64,000 nt of DNA from Ottowia flava (GTDB lineage: Bacteria; Pseudomonadota; Gammaproteobacteria; Burkholderiales; Burkholderiaceae_C): assembly GCF_008017535.1 (NCBI RefSeq), contig NZ_VRUA01000014.1:31197-95196 (forward strand), written 5' to 3'. Numbering within the stretch: position 1 is the stretch's first letter; each line of letters begins with the position of its first letter. Shown in pieces: positions 43,155 to 50,630 of the stretch. The notes below the pieces were generated by a model, which was not told the DNA's origin, ran no database searches, and was given only the letters and a program-made list of their open reading frames with translations. The position numbers and the translations under genes were made by a program.

Positions 43155-44177
43155 TTAGACCGAGGCCACCAGCGTGCTGTTGGGGCGGTACGGCACCATC
43201 AGCGGGGCCGACTGCGCCAGCACAATGCGAGCGGACGGGTCTTTTTCGATCCACGACTTGATGTACAGCGAGGACTGCACCATGCCGCCTTCCATGGCCT
43301 CAATGTCCTGAATCGCTCCGAAGTGGCGGACACCTTCGAAGCCAGTGCCGATGCCGATCACCGTCATGTTGGGCACCATCTGCTTGGTCGTGCCGTCGCT
43401 GTCGGTGTAGGTCTGCTTGGGCAGAACGTAGACCGCAACGCCGTCCAGATCACCCACATACACGGCCGCGAACTTGGCACCCGGAATATCCGAGCTGATG
43501 GTGTTCGAGCCGCGACGGTTGGTATCCATGCGCTTTTCGAAGGCTGGGTCTTGCGACAGCAGGGCAAAGGCGTCCTGCGTCATGTTCCACTCTTTGACCG
43601 GGCTTTCCATGCTGTTGCCCCAGGTCGCCAGATCGGCCACTGGGGAAACACCGGCTTGGCCCCACTTGCTGGCGCCCGCCTTGACAATGGTGTTGGCCGG
43701 GTCACGACCAAAATCCACCACCACGGCCGGGTAGTAGTCACCCGCCACCGTGACCTTGCCAGCCACCAGTGCCTGGGCAGCCATCCACTCCAGACGGCGA
43801 GCGTGGCGGGCCTTCTTCTTGCTGATTTCGTCAGCAATAGCGGCTGCCAATCGATCCGTTGCAGACATGGTGCCGCCGATGGCCTCACCAATGCGACGGG
43901 TCAATTGACCGCCGGGCGTGAAAGGGTTGCGATCCTTCGTGTAGGCCGGGCGGAAGGTCTTCACTTGGAAGCCTTCACCCACCACGTTCTGACCTGGTGC
44001 GCCCGGATGAACGAACGGCGCCAGTTTCAGATCGGAGCCTTCCACGTCGAAGGAGATTTCCTGACGGTCGGACAGCACTTCGCGGGTGAAGTGGCGATCC
44101 AGCAGGCCCGTTTTCGGCTCAGGCAGAGCCGCTGCCACGCCGTTGAGGGTGGCTACGTCGAAATACAGATCGCTCAT
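43155..44177 (-). CDS. Major capsid protein (lambda gpE family)
   Basis: The 340-residue protein has gpE-family landmarks: LLDRHFTREVLSDRQEISFDV, FVHPGAPGQNV, then DRNPFTPGGQL and a C-terminal SSLYIKSWIEKDPSARIVLAQSAPLMVPYRPN. It builds the icosahedral shell. A TTGGAGG Shine-Dalgarno lies close before the ATG. Two intrinsic terminators lie between it and the decoration gene. Confidence 0.92.
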   Translation of the reverse strand: MSDLYFDVATLNGVAAALPEPKTGLLDRHFTREVLSDRQEISFDVEGSDLKLAPFVHPGAPGQNVVGEGFQVKTFRPAYTKDRNPFTPGGQLTRRIGEAIGGTMSATDRLAAAIADEISKKKARHARRLEWMAAQALVAGKVTVAGDYYPAVVVDFGRDPANTIVKAGASKWGQAGVSPVADLATWGNSMESPVKEWNMTQDAFALLSQDPAFEKRMDTNRRGSNTISSDIPGAKFAAVYVGDLDGVAVYVLPKQTYTDSDGTTKQMVPNMTVIGIGTGFEGVRHFGAIQDIEAMEGGMVQSSLYIKSWIEKDPSARIVLAQSAPLMVPYRPNSTLVASV

Positions 44178-44192
44178 TTGCGACCTCCAATG

Positions 44193-44216
44193 AAAAAAGC
44201 CCGCGCTAGGCGGGCT
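44193..44216 (-). terminator. Intrinsic terminator upstream of the capsid gene (second of two)
   Basis: AGCCCGC/GCGGGCT arms with a 5-base loop are followed by six T on the minus strand, ending 16 bases before the capsid ATG. Confidence 0.85.
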
Positions 44217-44230
44217 GGTTGACCGGAAAC

Positions 44231-44253
44231 AAAAAACCCCGCCGAAGCGGGGT
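44231..44253 (-). terminator. Intrinsic terminator downstream of the decoration gene (first of two)
   Basis: ACCCCGC/GCGGGGT arms around a CGAA or TTCG tetraloop run into six T on the minus strand, 20 bases past the decoration stop. Confidence 0.87.
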
Positions 44254-44272
44254 GGTGTTGCGTTGGACTGGC

Positions 44273-44689
44273 TTAGATCGCCGGTTGTGCGGCAGAGCCG
44301 AGCGGTGCGCCGTAGCGCTTGTGCAGATAGATGCCAGCGTCAGCCAGGGCGGCGCGAACGCTGTCGGGCGTCTGACCAGCGCCGTAGCCAATACGGTCCT
44401 GGTTGAAGTCCCCGCGCACGTACATGTCCACTTCCGCATCAGCGGTTGCGTTCATGTCGTGCATCAGCACGCCCACAGGGTTTTGGCTGCCATCGCTGGC
44501 GGCGGCAGTGGACTGCACAAGCTTGCCGCCAGCCGTCACCTTGCCCAGCAGAGCGCCGCGCTTGAGGTTTTGACCGGCAGCCAGGGTGCCTTTTTCAGTC
44601 CACAGATGGTGATGGTTTGCAGCCACCAGCTCATCTGCAACAGGCGAGTTCGCCAGCGTCACACCAGCGGCCAGAGAGGTATCAGACAT
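44273..44689 (-). CDS. Head decoration protein (gpD-like)
   Basis: The 138-residue protein (NHHHLWTEKGTLAAGQNLKRGALLGKVTAGG, then NPVGVLMHDMNATADAEVDMYVRGDF) matches the HDPD family, which stabilises the expanded capsid at threefold sites. It lies between the protease/scaffold gene and the capsid gene, as in lambda. An AAGGAG Shine-Dalgarno precedes the ATG. Confidence 0.9.
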   Translation of the reverse strand: MSDTSLAAGVTLANSPVADELVAANHHHLWTEKGTLAAGQNLKRGALLGKVTAGGKLVQSTAAASDGSQNPVGVLMHDMNATADAEVDMYVRGDFNQDRIGYGAGQTPDSVRAALADAGIYLHKRYGAPLGSAAQPAI

Positions 44690-44701
44690 TGCTTGAACTC
44701 C

Positions 44702-45079
44702 TTATTGCTTGACGCCAGCGTGAGCCAGGATGGCGCCCACAGCGGCTTTTTGCTCGGCCTCTTTCGAGGGCGCGGCGTCGGTGACAGGGCTTTGCGCCGC
44801 CGCTTCAGGCGCATCCGCATCCAGCGCGGCAGTCGTGGCCTTCATCGCGGCACGTTGGGCCGCCATGACCGCCATAGCCGCTTCGCCAGGGGTGGTTGTG
44901 CCATCCATGGCCAGCTTGTCGATCAGCGCTTCGTGGCCGGGCATGGATTGCTCGCGGACGCCTTGGATGCGGTCGCGCTCTTGCGCAGCACCCAGAGCCA
45001 TGAATTCCGCTTTCACTTGCGCGAAAAGCGGTGCGTGGTCTTGCTCCAGAGACGCACGCGACAGGGTTTCATCGGACAT
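44702..45079 (-). CDS. Nested scaffolding protein (Nu3-like), in frame within the protease gene
   Basis: An internal ATG at 45079 (residue 312 of the protease, MSDETLSRASLEQDHAP) has an AAAGGA site 9 bases upstream and would give a 125-residue helical product. Lambda Nu3 is made the same way from within gene C. The internal start is inference from the ribosome site and the domain boundary. Confidence 0.55.
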   Translation of the reverse strand: MSDETLSRASLEQDHAPLFAQVKAEFMALGAAQERDRIQGVREQSMPGHEALIDKLAMDGTTTPGEAAMAVMAAQRAAMKATTAALDADAPEAAAQSPVTDAAPSKEAEQKAAVGAILAHAGVKQ

Positions 45080-46012
45080 TGCCGTGGTTCCTTTCGGTGG
45101 TTTCGTGTCTTTGGGTGCAACACCGGCACCTTTTGACGGGGTGGGCAGACTGAAAACGGCCTTGCGGCGTTTCGAGAACTGCTCCGGCTTGGTGGCCAGC
45201 GCGTGAATGAGTTGGTCCGTAGCGGAAACACCGTCCGCTAGGCCCGCATCAATGGCTTGCTGACCGTTGAACACACGGCCATCGGCCATGTGCTCAAGCA
45301 CCTGCTCTGTCGATGCGCCACGGTTCGCGGCAACGGCATCGACAAAGACTGAATACAGGTAGTCCACTTGGGACTGGAGGTAGGCGCGGCCCTCTTTGTT
45401 CAGCGGCTCGCCGCTGGAGCCCATGCGCTTGTATTTGCCTGCGGTGATTTCGGTCACCACACGACCCTGCTCACGCGGGCTGTAGTCGTGTGTAGCGACA
45501 ACGCCGATGCTTCCCACGGTGGTTGTCGGGCCGGACACAAACACGGAATTGGCTGCGCTACCGATCCAGTAGGCGGCGCTGCACATCACACCTGACGCAA
45601 GGGCAACAACCGGCTTCTCTGCGCCGAATCGGCGAACGGCAGCGCCCACTTCTGGCACGCCGTGAACGTTCCCACCGGGCGAGTCGATGGCGAGAAGAAG
45701 CGAGTTGACCGCCGGGTCTGCCAGCGCCTCAAGAATGGCCTTCTCTGCCAATTGGGCCGATACGCCACCGCTGATCTGCGTGAACAGATTGGCCTTGGGT
45801 GCAATCACGCCATCCAGGCTCAGCATGGCCACGCCGCCGTCCAAAACTTCGTAAGCGGTGGCTTGGTTTTGCAGTGGTCGGCCAAGCTTCGCCTCGACAG
45901 CATCAATATCAATCTTGCTGCCGTTCAGGTGCGTGGCGTAGATCGCCTGAAGCTGGTGCAAGCGGTCAGGCTCAATGGCCCACGGCGAGCAAAGAATGTC
46001 CTGCAGGGTCAT
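44702..46012 (-). CDS. Capsid maturation protease, S49 family (gpC-like) with C-terminal scaffold
   Basis: The 436-residue protein has an S49/ClpP-fold protease domain with IDSPGG at 109-114, the nucleophile in GVMCSAAYW (Ser145) and the general-base Lys near 193-195 (AGKYKRMGS). After residue 310 comes an Ala/Glu-rich helical scaffold region. It processes head precursors. The ATG at 46012 overlaps the portal stop as ATGA. Confidence 0.9.
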   Translation of the reverse strand: MTLQDILCSPWAIEPDRLHQLQAIYATHLNGSKIDIDAVEAKLGRPLQNQATAYEVLDGGVAMLSLDGVIAPKANLFTQISGGVSAQLAEKAILEALADPAVNSLLLAIDSPGGNVHGVPEVGAAVRRFGAEKPVVALASGVMCSAAYWIGSAANSVFVSGPTTTVGSIGVVATHDYSPREQGRVVTEITAGKYKRMGSSGEPLNKEGRAYLQSQVDYLYSVFVDAVAANRGASTEQVLEHMADGRVFNGQQAIDAGLADGVSATDQLIHALATKPEQFSKRRKAVFSLPTPSKGAGVAPKDTKPPKGTTAMSDETLSRASLEQDHAPLFAQVKAEFMALGAAQERDRIQGVREQSMPGHEALIDKLAMDGTTTPGEAAMAVMAAQRAAMKATTAALDADAPEAAAQSPVTDAAPSKEAEQKAAVGAILAHAGVKQ

Positions 46013-47586
46013 TCGGTAGGTTCCTTGGTTGGAGCCCCGGATGGTTGTGGTTGTGCTGCGGCGCCTGGGGCGGCTGCGGGCAGCATGTCGGCAGCGGCGA
46101 GGCGTTTGATCTCGTCGGCCTTTTGATCGAATGTCTGGTTGAAGTCGGTGCCGAACAGTTGCCACTCGGCTAGTTCACGGGTCATCAGGCGGGCGTCAAT
46201 CGCGCGGGTGTAGGCCTCAACCTCATCCTTCGGATTGATCGAGCCCATCGAGTCGCCGGGCCAGCTTGCGCGGGTGTAGGCCCAGCGCAAGAGTGGATCG
46301 GTGAAGAAGCCTGGGGCAGCGATTCGACCCAGGGACACAGCCTCGGCTAGCCATGTTTCGTAGATCGGCTGGCAGAACGAGCCAGCCAGCCAGTAGCGCA
46401 TGCCCCGGAAGTACACCCATGCGTCCAGCAGCGCCGCCTTTGATGCGGAGTAGCTGCTGTTGAACTGCTTGATCAGCACTTCCCGCGGGATGCCCAGGGC
46501 CATGCCGATCTGGGTCATGACGCCTTCAATGAAGGGGGCAAATTGCGGATTTGGACGCGACGGATTGACCGTTACTGGTTCTTCGCCGGGGGCCAGGCCA
46601 ACAACAGCGCCCATGCCCAGCCCGATTTCACCTTCGGTCGGAACCACGACTTCTTCACCAGCAAACGCTGGGGATGCATCGCCGCCTGGCGTCTTGATGA
46701 ACACCGTGAGGTAGGCGGAAATGACCGCCGCCATGATCTCGGCGTCTGAGTACCGCCCGATCTGCTTGATGCAATCGATGATTGGTGTGAGGTACGGAAC
46801 GCCGCGAACCATGCCGGGCCGCTTCTTTTGAAAGTGGTGCAACATGACGCGGCGACCAGAGGCGCCGATACGCTTGACCCAGCGGCCTTGATGCGACAGC
46901 CCTGCCCCGGCCATCCAGGCGCCGGGGTGAACGTCATACAGGTGGTAATCGGTGGGCACGCCGGTGCGTGGATCAAAGCGAACGCCTCCCGCCTCAGTGG
47001 CGGTCATTTGCTCAATCAGACTGGTTGGCCCAACCCGATCAGCTTCAATGGTTTGCAGGCGCAGCGCATAGGGCTGAGAGCTGGTGCGCTGTCCGTTGGG
47101 CATCAGCGTAAAGCAGTCACCGCTTGCCAATGCCCCGCCAAGAGTCAGTGCTTGTTTCTCGTAAAAGTTCTGTGTGCCCTCTTGGTCGCAGTCGGTGCTG
47201 TCTGACCACAAAGAGAATTCGGCCTGGGTTTTCGCCTTCCACTCGGCGGCTTGATCGGCAGACCAGCCAAGCACTTGGCGATTTGGCTGTGCCACCAATG
47301 CGAGACCAGTTCCGACAACGCGATCCAGATTGGTTTGGATCGCGCCCGCAGCGATGGCGTTGGTGCGGATCAGTTCCCGGCTAGCGGCTCGATTGAATGT
47401 GAGTTCTGGAAGCGTGTCAGTGCGCGCGTCATGAGCACGCGGCCACCAAGTACGGCGTGCTGGGGTGGCGCCCTGCCCCATACCCGGCAGCGTGTAGGCT
47501 GGGCCGTCCACCGTTGCCGAAATGCCCGAACGCGCGGCATCTAGCACGGCCTGCGACTTAAGCGTGTTCAGGTAATTGCCAGGCAT
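46009..47586 (-). CDS. Phage portal protein (lambda family)
   Basis: The 525-residue protein has the lambda-portal pattern: NRAASRELIRTNAIAAGAIQTNLDRVVGTGL near residue 65, LIEQMTATEAGGVRFDP near 195, and GIPREVLIKQFNSSYSASKAALLDAW near 380. The dodecameric portal is the DNA gate and packaging-motor dock. Its ATG overlaps the gpW stop by one base (TGATG) and its stop overlaps the protease start. Confidence 0.93.
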   Translation of the reverse strand: MPGNYLNTLKSQAVLDAARSGISATVDGPAYTLPGMGQGATPARRTWWPRAHDARTDTLPELTFNRAASRELIRTNAIAAGAIQTNLDRVVGTGLALVAQPNRQVLGWSADQAAEWKAKTQAEFSLWSDSTDCDQEGTQNFYEKQALTLGGALASGDCFTLMPNGQRTSSQPYALRLQTIEADRVGPTSLIEQMTATEAGGVRFDPRTGVPTDYHLYDVHPGAWMAGAGLSHQGRWVKRIGASGRRVMLHHFQKKRPGMVRGVPYLTPIIDCIKQIGRYSDAEIMAAVISAYLTVFIKTPGGDASPAFAGEEVVVPTEGEIGLGMGAVVGLAPGEEPVTVNPSRPNPQFAPFIEGVMTQIGMALGIPREVLIKQFNSSYSASKAALLDAWVYFRGMRYWLAGSFCQPIYETWLAEAVSLGRIAAPGFFTDPLLRWAYTRASWPGDSMGSINPKDEVEAYTRAIDARLMTRELAEWQLFGTDFNQTFDQKADEIKRLAAADMLPAAAPGAAAQPQPSGAPTKEPTE

Positions 47587-47819
47587 CAGTAGGGACGGAG
47601 ATAGAACACACCCCGGCGCTTTACGCGATTGGGGTTGTCCACACAGTTGTCGATTTGGTCTTGCAGGCTTTTGATCTCGGCGCGGATTTCCGCCAAGTCA
47701 GCACGGCGCAGGCGGCGGGCGCTTTGGCCCTGCCCAATCGTGTATTCCTGCGACTTGAGTACGGCGGCCTCGGCTTCCAGATACTTAGCAAGGCGCCCGG
47801 TCAGATCCAAGTAGCTCAT
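47586..47819 (-). CDS. Head-tail joining protein gpW-like
   Basis: The 77-residue protein (LDLTGRLAKYLEAEAAVLKSQEYTIG, then RRLRRADLAEIRAEIKSLQDQ) fits the gpW family, a small helical hairpin protein needed for DNA retention and tail attachment. In lambda, W lies directly before the portal gene, as here. Confidence 0.82.
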   Translation of the reverse strand: MSYLDLTGRLAKYLEAEAAVLKSQEYTIGQGQSARRLRRADLAEIRAEIKSLQDQIDNCVDNPNRVKRRGVFYLRPY

Positions 47820-48511
47820 GCCTGCCAGCCCTTCGCCACAAGATCATTCAGGGCGCGGTTGAATTCGCCTGGAAACTCGCGTTCTGCGGTCTTTTCGACC
47901 ACGGCCTCAAAGTTCAGGCGCGGGCGGTAAGTCGGAGCGGCCTGGGTGAAGATGAACAAGGGTTTCACTCGTCGGTTCTTGCCGCTGCCGCTGGTTTCCC
48001 AAATGCCTCGGGTCTTCTTGCGGCCTACAGCACCCACGAACAACCCTGTCTTGGCTTTCTTCGCCCCATCGGCACGGTTGAGCATGTTGCGGATAAATGC
48101 GCCGCTCTCGTATTTGCTCTCTGGCAGATCAACAGCAGGAACAGCGCGCTCACCCGGCTTCAAAAGGCCGCGCAGGCGCAAGGCTTGTTCAAAGCGCTTG
48201 GCATTGCGGATGCCGCCATAAACCTCGGGGAACAGAAAGTGCTCGGGCGCTGTCCCTGCGGCCTTGGTCTTGACCATGACGCGGGCGGTCAGGTCGTCTT
48301 TCTTGGCGGCTTGGACGAACAAGGCATTTAGCGTGTAGGGGCGCGGGTTGTTGAACACCCGGCGCATTTCGTCAGGAATGTCCTTCTTGGCCGCCGTTTG
48401 AGCGGTACGGGTCAAAGCCGTGGCTGCCGCGTAGGGCACAAGGCGTCCGTGAACGGCGCGCATCCCCTGCACCAGGCTACCAATTGATCCAGTGCTTTTG
48501 ACGGTGAACAT
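47816..48511 (-). CDS. Minor tail protein Z-like
   Basis: The 231-residue protein (VKSTGSIGSLVQGMRAVHGRLV, then AAATALTRTAQTAAKKDIPDEMRRVF and ALFVQAAKKDDLTARVMVK) fits the gpZ family of tail completion proteins. The ATG at 48511 begins conserved sequence. In lambda, Z lies after FII, but here it sits between the terminase block and gpW, so the order is rearranged. Its stop overlaps the gpW start as ATGA. Confidence 0.72.
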   Translation of the reverse strand: MFTVKSTGSIGSLVQGMRAVHGRLVPYAAATALTRTAQTAAKKDIPDEMRRVFNNPRPYTLNALFVQAAKKDDLTARVMVKTKAAGTAPEHFLFPEVYGGIRNAKRFEQALRLRGLLKPGERAVPAVDLPESKYESGAFIRNMLNRADGAKKAKTGLFVGAVGRKKTRGIWETSGSGKNRRVKPLFIFTQAAPTYRPRLNFEAVVEKTAEREFPGEFNRALNDLVAKGWQA

Positions 48512-49042
48512 AAATGGGTGCCGGGGCCGAACCTTCCAGGAGACAGAAGCAACGGAGGGGTTGAAGGTCGCCCCGGCGAAAAGATGTCTATCGACCAGCC
48601 TGGCAAGACGTGTGCTCCTCAATTAAGGATCACCGGTCGATAGACAAAAACTATCGTAACACGATGCCGATAGCAAGACCTCTGCCTGTGACTTACCTAA
48701 AGGCCCTCTTTTGAGGTTGGCGTCTGATAGGCAGGGTTCTCGCGGTCTTGGGGCCTATTCCAAGATCGGCAGCATGCTTTATTTATCAGGTGCCCGTATC
48801 GTGGGCGAATCGCTTATCCCTTGCGGGCGTCAATTGGCAGTTTCCTGTTTATCGCTTGCCTGCTGTAGCTAGCGTCCCCGTCTTGCCAGTAGGGAATCCG
48901 GTTTTTGATGGTCTGCCCCGGACATGGGCCACTCACTCTGCGCGCATCGGGCGCTGCGGTCACACCGCAATGAAAAAGCCCCGGCAACTTGCGCTGCGCG
49001 GGGCTTGGTGGCTATGACAGCCAGATAGCAGGAATGTATCGT
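48512..49042. other. 531-base region without a convincing gene, inverted repeats
   Basis: This is the longest non-coding stretch in the late operon. It holds an 11-base perfect inverted repeat, GTCTATCGACC at 48586-48596 and GGTCGATAGAC at 48635-48645, plus a nested CGATAG/CTATCG hairpin near 48638-48655 and a terminator at 48973. An 89-codon plus-strand frame exists but has no ribosome site or family resemblance. It may carry a late promoter or an insertion scar. Confidence 0.5.
48973..49006 (-). terminator. Intrinsic terminator after the 85-residue hypothetical gene
   Basis: AAGCCCCG/CGGGGCTT arms enclose a GC-rich inner loop, followed by five T on the minus strand. It ends the short transcript from 49300 before the Z-like gene. 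Confidence 0.82.
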
Positions 49043-49300
49043 TTAGCTGGGTGGATTGTCACCCGCTAAGTTGTCACCTGTTTTGGTAACGCGTGCGCCC
49101 GTTATCGCCTTCGGGTCGCGCAGCCACATCGCCATGGCTTCTAGCTGGTCGGCGGTAAAAACGCCGTCAAGCAATATCTCGAAAGGTGGTCGCCACTCGC
49201 TATCCACAAATGGGTCAAGGCAGGAAAGCTGGCTTGGCGGGTCTCCCCTCCCCCACCCGCACAGCAACGCTAGAACGGTTTTTGCTTGGTCATTGGTCAC
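49043..49300 (-). CDS. Hypothetical phage protein, 85 residues
   Basis: A GTG at 49300 with a GGGAGA site 8 bases before starts TNDQAKTVLALLCGWGRGDP. The rest is FEILLDGVFTADQLEAMAMW and a polar tail. No family is recognised. It is followed by a terminator and lies beside the TnpB remnant, so it may be cargo gained with the insertion. Confidence 0.5.
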   Translation of the reverse strand: MTNDQAKTVLALLCGWGRGDPPSQLSCLDPFVDSEWRPPFEILLDGVFTADQLEAMAMWLRDPKAITGARVTKTGDNLAGDNPPS

Positions 49301-49333
49301 CGCAGATTCTCCCGGCTTTGATAGGTGTTGGCT

Positions 49334-49622
49334 TGACATCCTCCCCGCCCTGAATGGCGAGGATTCCTACGGCGTCACGCATGGATCGCTCCACACCCGA
49401 TCGCTTCGGCGGGTTCCTGCTTCGCAGGGGCTGCGTTTGGGTTCTTTGCAGAACCCGCACGTCTGACGTCCCCTCCACAGGCCATGACGCGGTGCCCCCG
49501 CGCCAAAACGTTGAGCGCGCCAACATGGTCGGCGTGCCCCTCAAAGTCGCAAGCCAGGCATTTGAACGACGCCTGGCTCGCTCGGTTGCCCGCGTGCACG
49601 TGCCCACAAGCCGGGCAAGGCG
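49334..49622 (-). mobile_element. IS200/IS605-type element remnant (right end with TnpB 3' end)
   Basis: The minus strand ends with the typical right-end hairpin of TnpB-bearing elements: ATCCTCGCC against GGCGGGGAGGAT (49338-49364), then GTCAA. Upstream is the last part of tnpB. The left end and most of the transposase are absent. By analogy with IS605-type elements, this 3' region also encodes the guide (omega) RNA, so an RNA scaffold may survive without its nuclease. Confidence 0.75.
49375..49622 (-). pseudogene. tnpB: TnpB C-terminal fragment (zinc ribbon)
   Basis: About 80 codons remain: PCPACGHVHAGNRASQASF, then KCLACDFEGHADHVGALNVL and ARGHRVMACGG. These are the CxxC...CxxC zinc ribbon and the final HAD motif with the third RuvC catalytic Asp of TnpB. 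The N-terminal RuvC parts are missing, so no nuclease can be made. The fragment abuts the stop of the 163-residue gene to its right, which marks the deletion or insertion junction near 49622. Confidence 0.8.
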
Positions 49623-50114
49623 CTACAACGCAATCTGCGTCCCATCATTGAGAATGGCTCTACGAAGTTTTCTATCAACACGCCCAACAATGTCCGTTTT
49701 GCCCTCGATAGCCAAATCTCCCTTGCGCGTCTCTTTATAGATTATCCCGTTGTGTGAAAAATGCGCCAACTCGTCAAGTGGCGGCTTTACCTCCGGTGTA
49801 TGCGTGTTAAATCGGACAGGGTAGTCCTTGAACTTTTGCTCCACATCTCCGTTGTCGAACTTGACGATCGGCACCTCTCGGTTGTCCACGCCCTCTATAA
49901 GATTGCGCGCCTCCATCCACATGATGAAAGCCCCGAAGTGTTCCGCCAAGCTATCTAGATACCCCCTCTCCCGCAGCTTCTCTAGCCATTGCATCTCTAT
50001 TACTTCGTAATCTAAATCTGTGACTGCGCGAACGACAGCGCCCAACTCGCCGTATGAGTCATTTACATGGTCATTGACCTTGAAAACAAATATTTGGCCT
50101 TGCTTAATAAGCAT
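49623..50114 (-). CDS. Hypothetical phage protein, possibly truncated by the IS remnant
   Basis: The 163-residue protein begins MLIKQGQIFVFKVNDHVNDS and continues with VIEMQWLEKLRERGYLDSLAEHFGAFIMWME. It has an even alpha/beta pattern, no membrane helix and a clearly higher AT content than its neighbours, which suggests a transferred cargo gene. A GGAGG site lies 7 bases before the ATG. The TAG stop lies exactly at the junction with the TnpB remnant, so the natural C-terminus may be lost. No family is recognised. Confidence 0.6.
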   Translation of the reverse strand: MLIKQGQIFVFKVNDHVNDSYGELGAVVRAVTDLDYEVIEMQWLEKLRERGYLDSLAEHFGAFIMWMEARNLIEGVDNREVPIVKFDNGDVEQKFKDYPVRFNTHTPEVKPPLDELAHFSHNGIIYKETRKGDLAIEGKTDIVGRVDRKLRRAILNDGTQIAL

Positions 50115-50117
50115 TTT

Positions 50118-50630
50118 TCAGTCCTCCGTACAGTAAGCCAGCCGCCCCGCCTGAAACTCCGCCCTTGTCTCGGCAGCAGCCTGTTCCAGCGACCCCATCG
50201 ACCTTGCGGCATCAGCGCGGAAGTCAGACACAAGCGTGTAGACGTGCTTTCGGCTGACGCTCAAAGCCCCGGCAATCAGCTTCACAGGACGGACGCGGTT
50301 CAAGTAGTACAGCAAGAAAGCCTGCCGCCCAAGCCCTTGCTGTTGTGCCATCACTGCCGTATTGAACAGCTGCATCTGCGCATCCATCACCCCATCGCGC
50401 CCGACTGAGGCGGTCGCTCTCATGGGCGCGGCCCAGCGAGCAATCGAGTTGATCTGCAAAGGTTTGGGCGAGCCGATGTACTTGCGGGTGTGGCACCAGA
50501 GCGCCCAGTCCTCAGCAAGTTCATGCAGCCGCCTTTCCTCCGCATTACCGCGAATCGACTCGATTTCGTCTTTCTCGACCGGCGCAGGCGCCGCATATCG
50601 GATGTATCGGCCTTGGTCTTCATTGCTCAC
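50118..50630 (-). CDS. HTH-containing phage protein, possible regulator
   Basis: The start is GTG at 50630, overlapping the terminase stop as GTGA with GAGGAG upstream. The 170-residue product has ERRLHELAEDWALWCHTRKY and ARWAAPMRATASVGRDG, then a predicted helix-turn-helix (VKLIAGALSVSRKHVYTLVSDFRADAARS). Similar proteins in phages act as late or antitermination regulators, but I cannot assign one. Its place after the large terminase is unusual for a regulator. Confidence 0.55.
   Translation of the reverse strand: MSNEDQGRYIRYAAPAPVEKDEIESIRGNAEERRLHELAEDWALWCHTRKYIGSPKPLQINSIARWAAPMRATASVGRDGVMDAQMQLFNTAVMAQQQGLGRQAFLLYYLNRVRPVKLIAGALSVSRKHVYTLVSDFRADAARSMGSLEQAAAETRAEFQAGRLAYCTED

Noticed and set aside
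48748..49017. 89-codon plus-strand frame in the 531-base gap
   Set aside because: No ribosome site, against the direction of all neighbours, and it overlaps the terminator hairpin.
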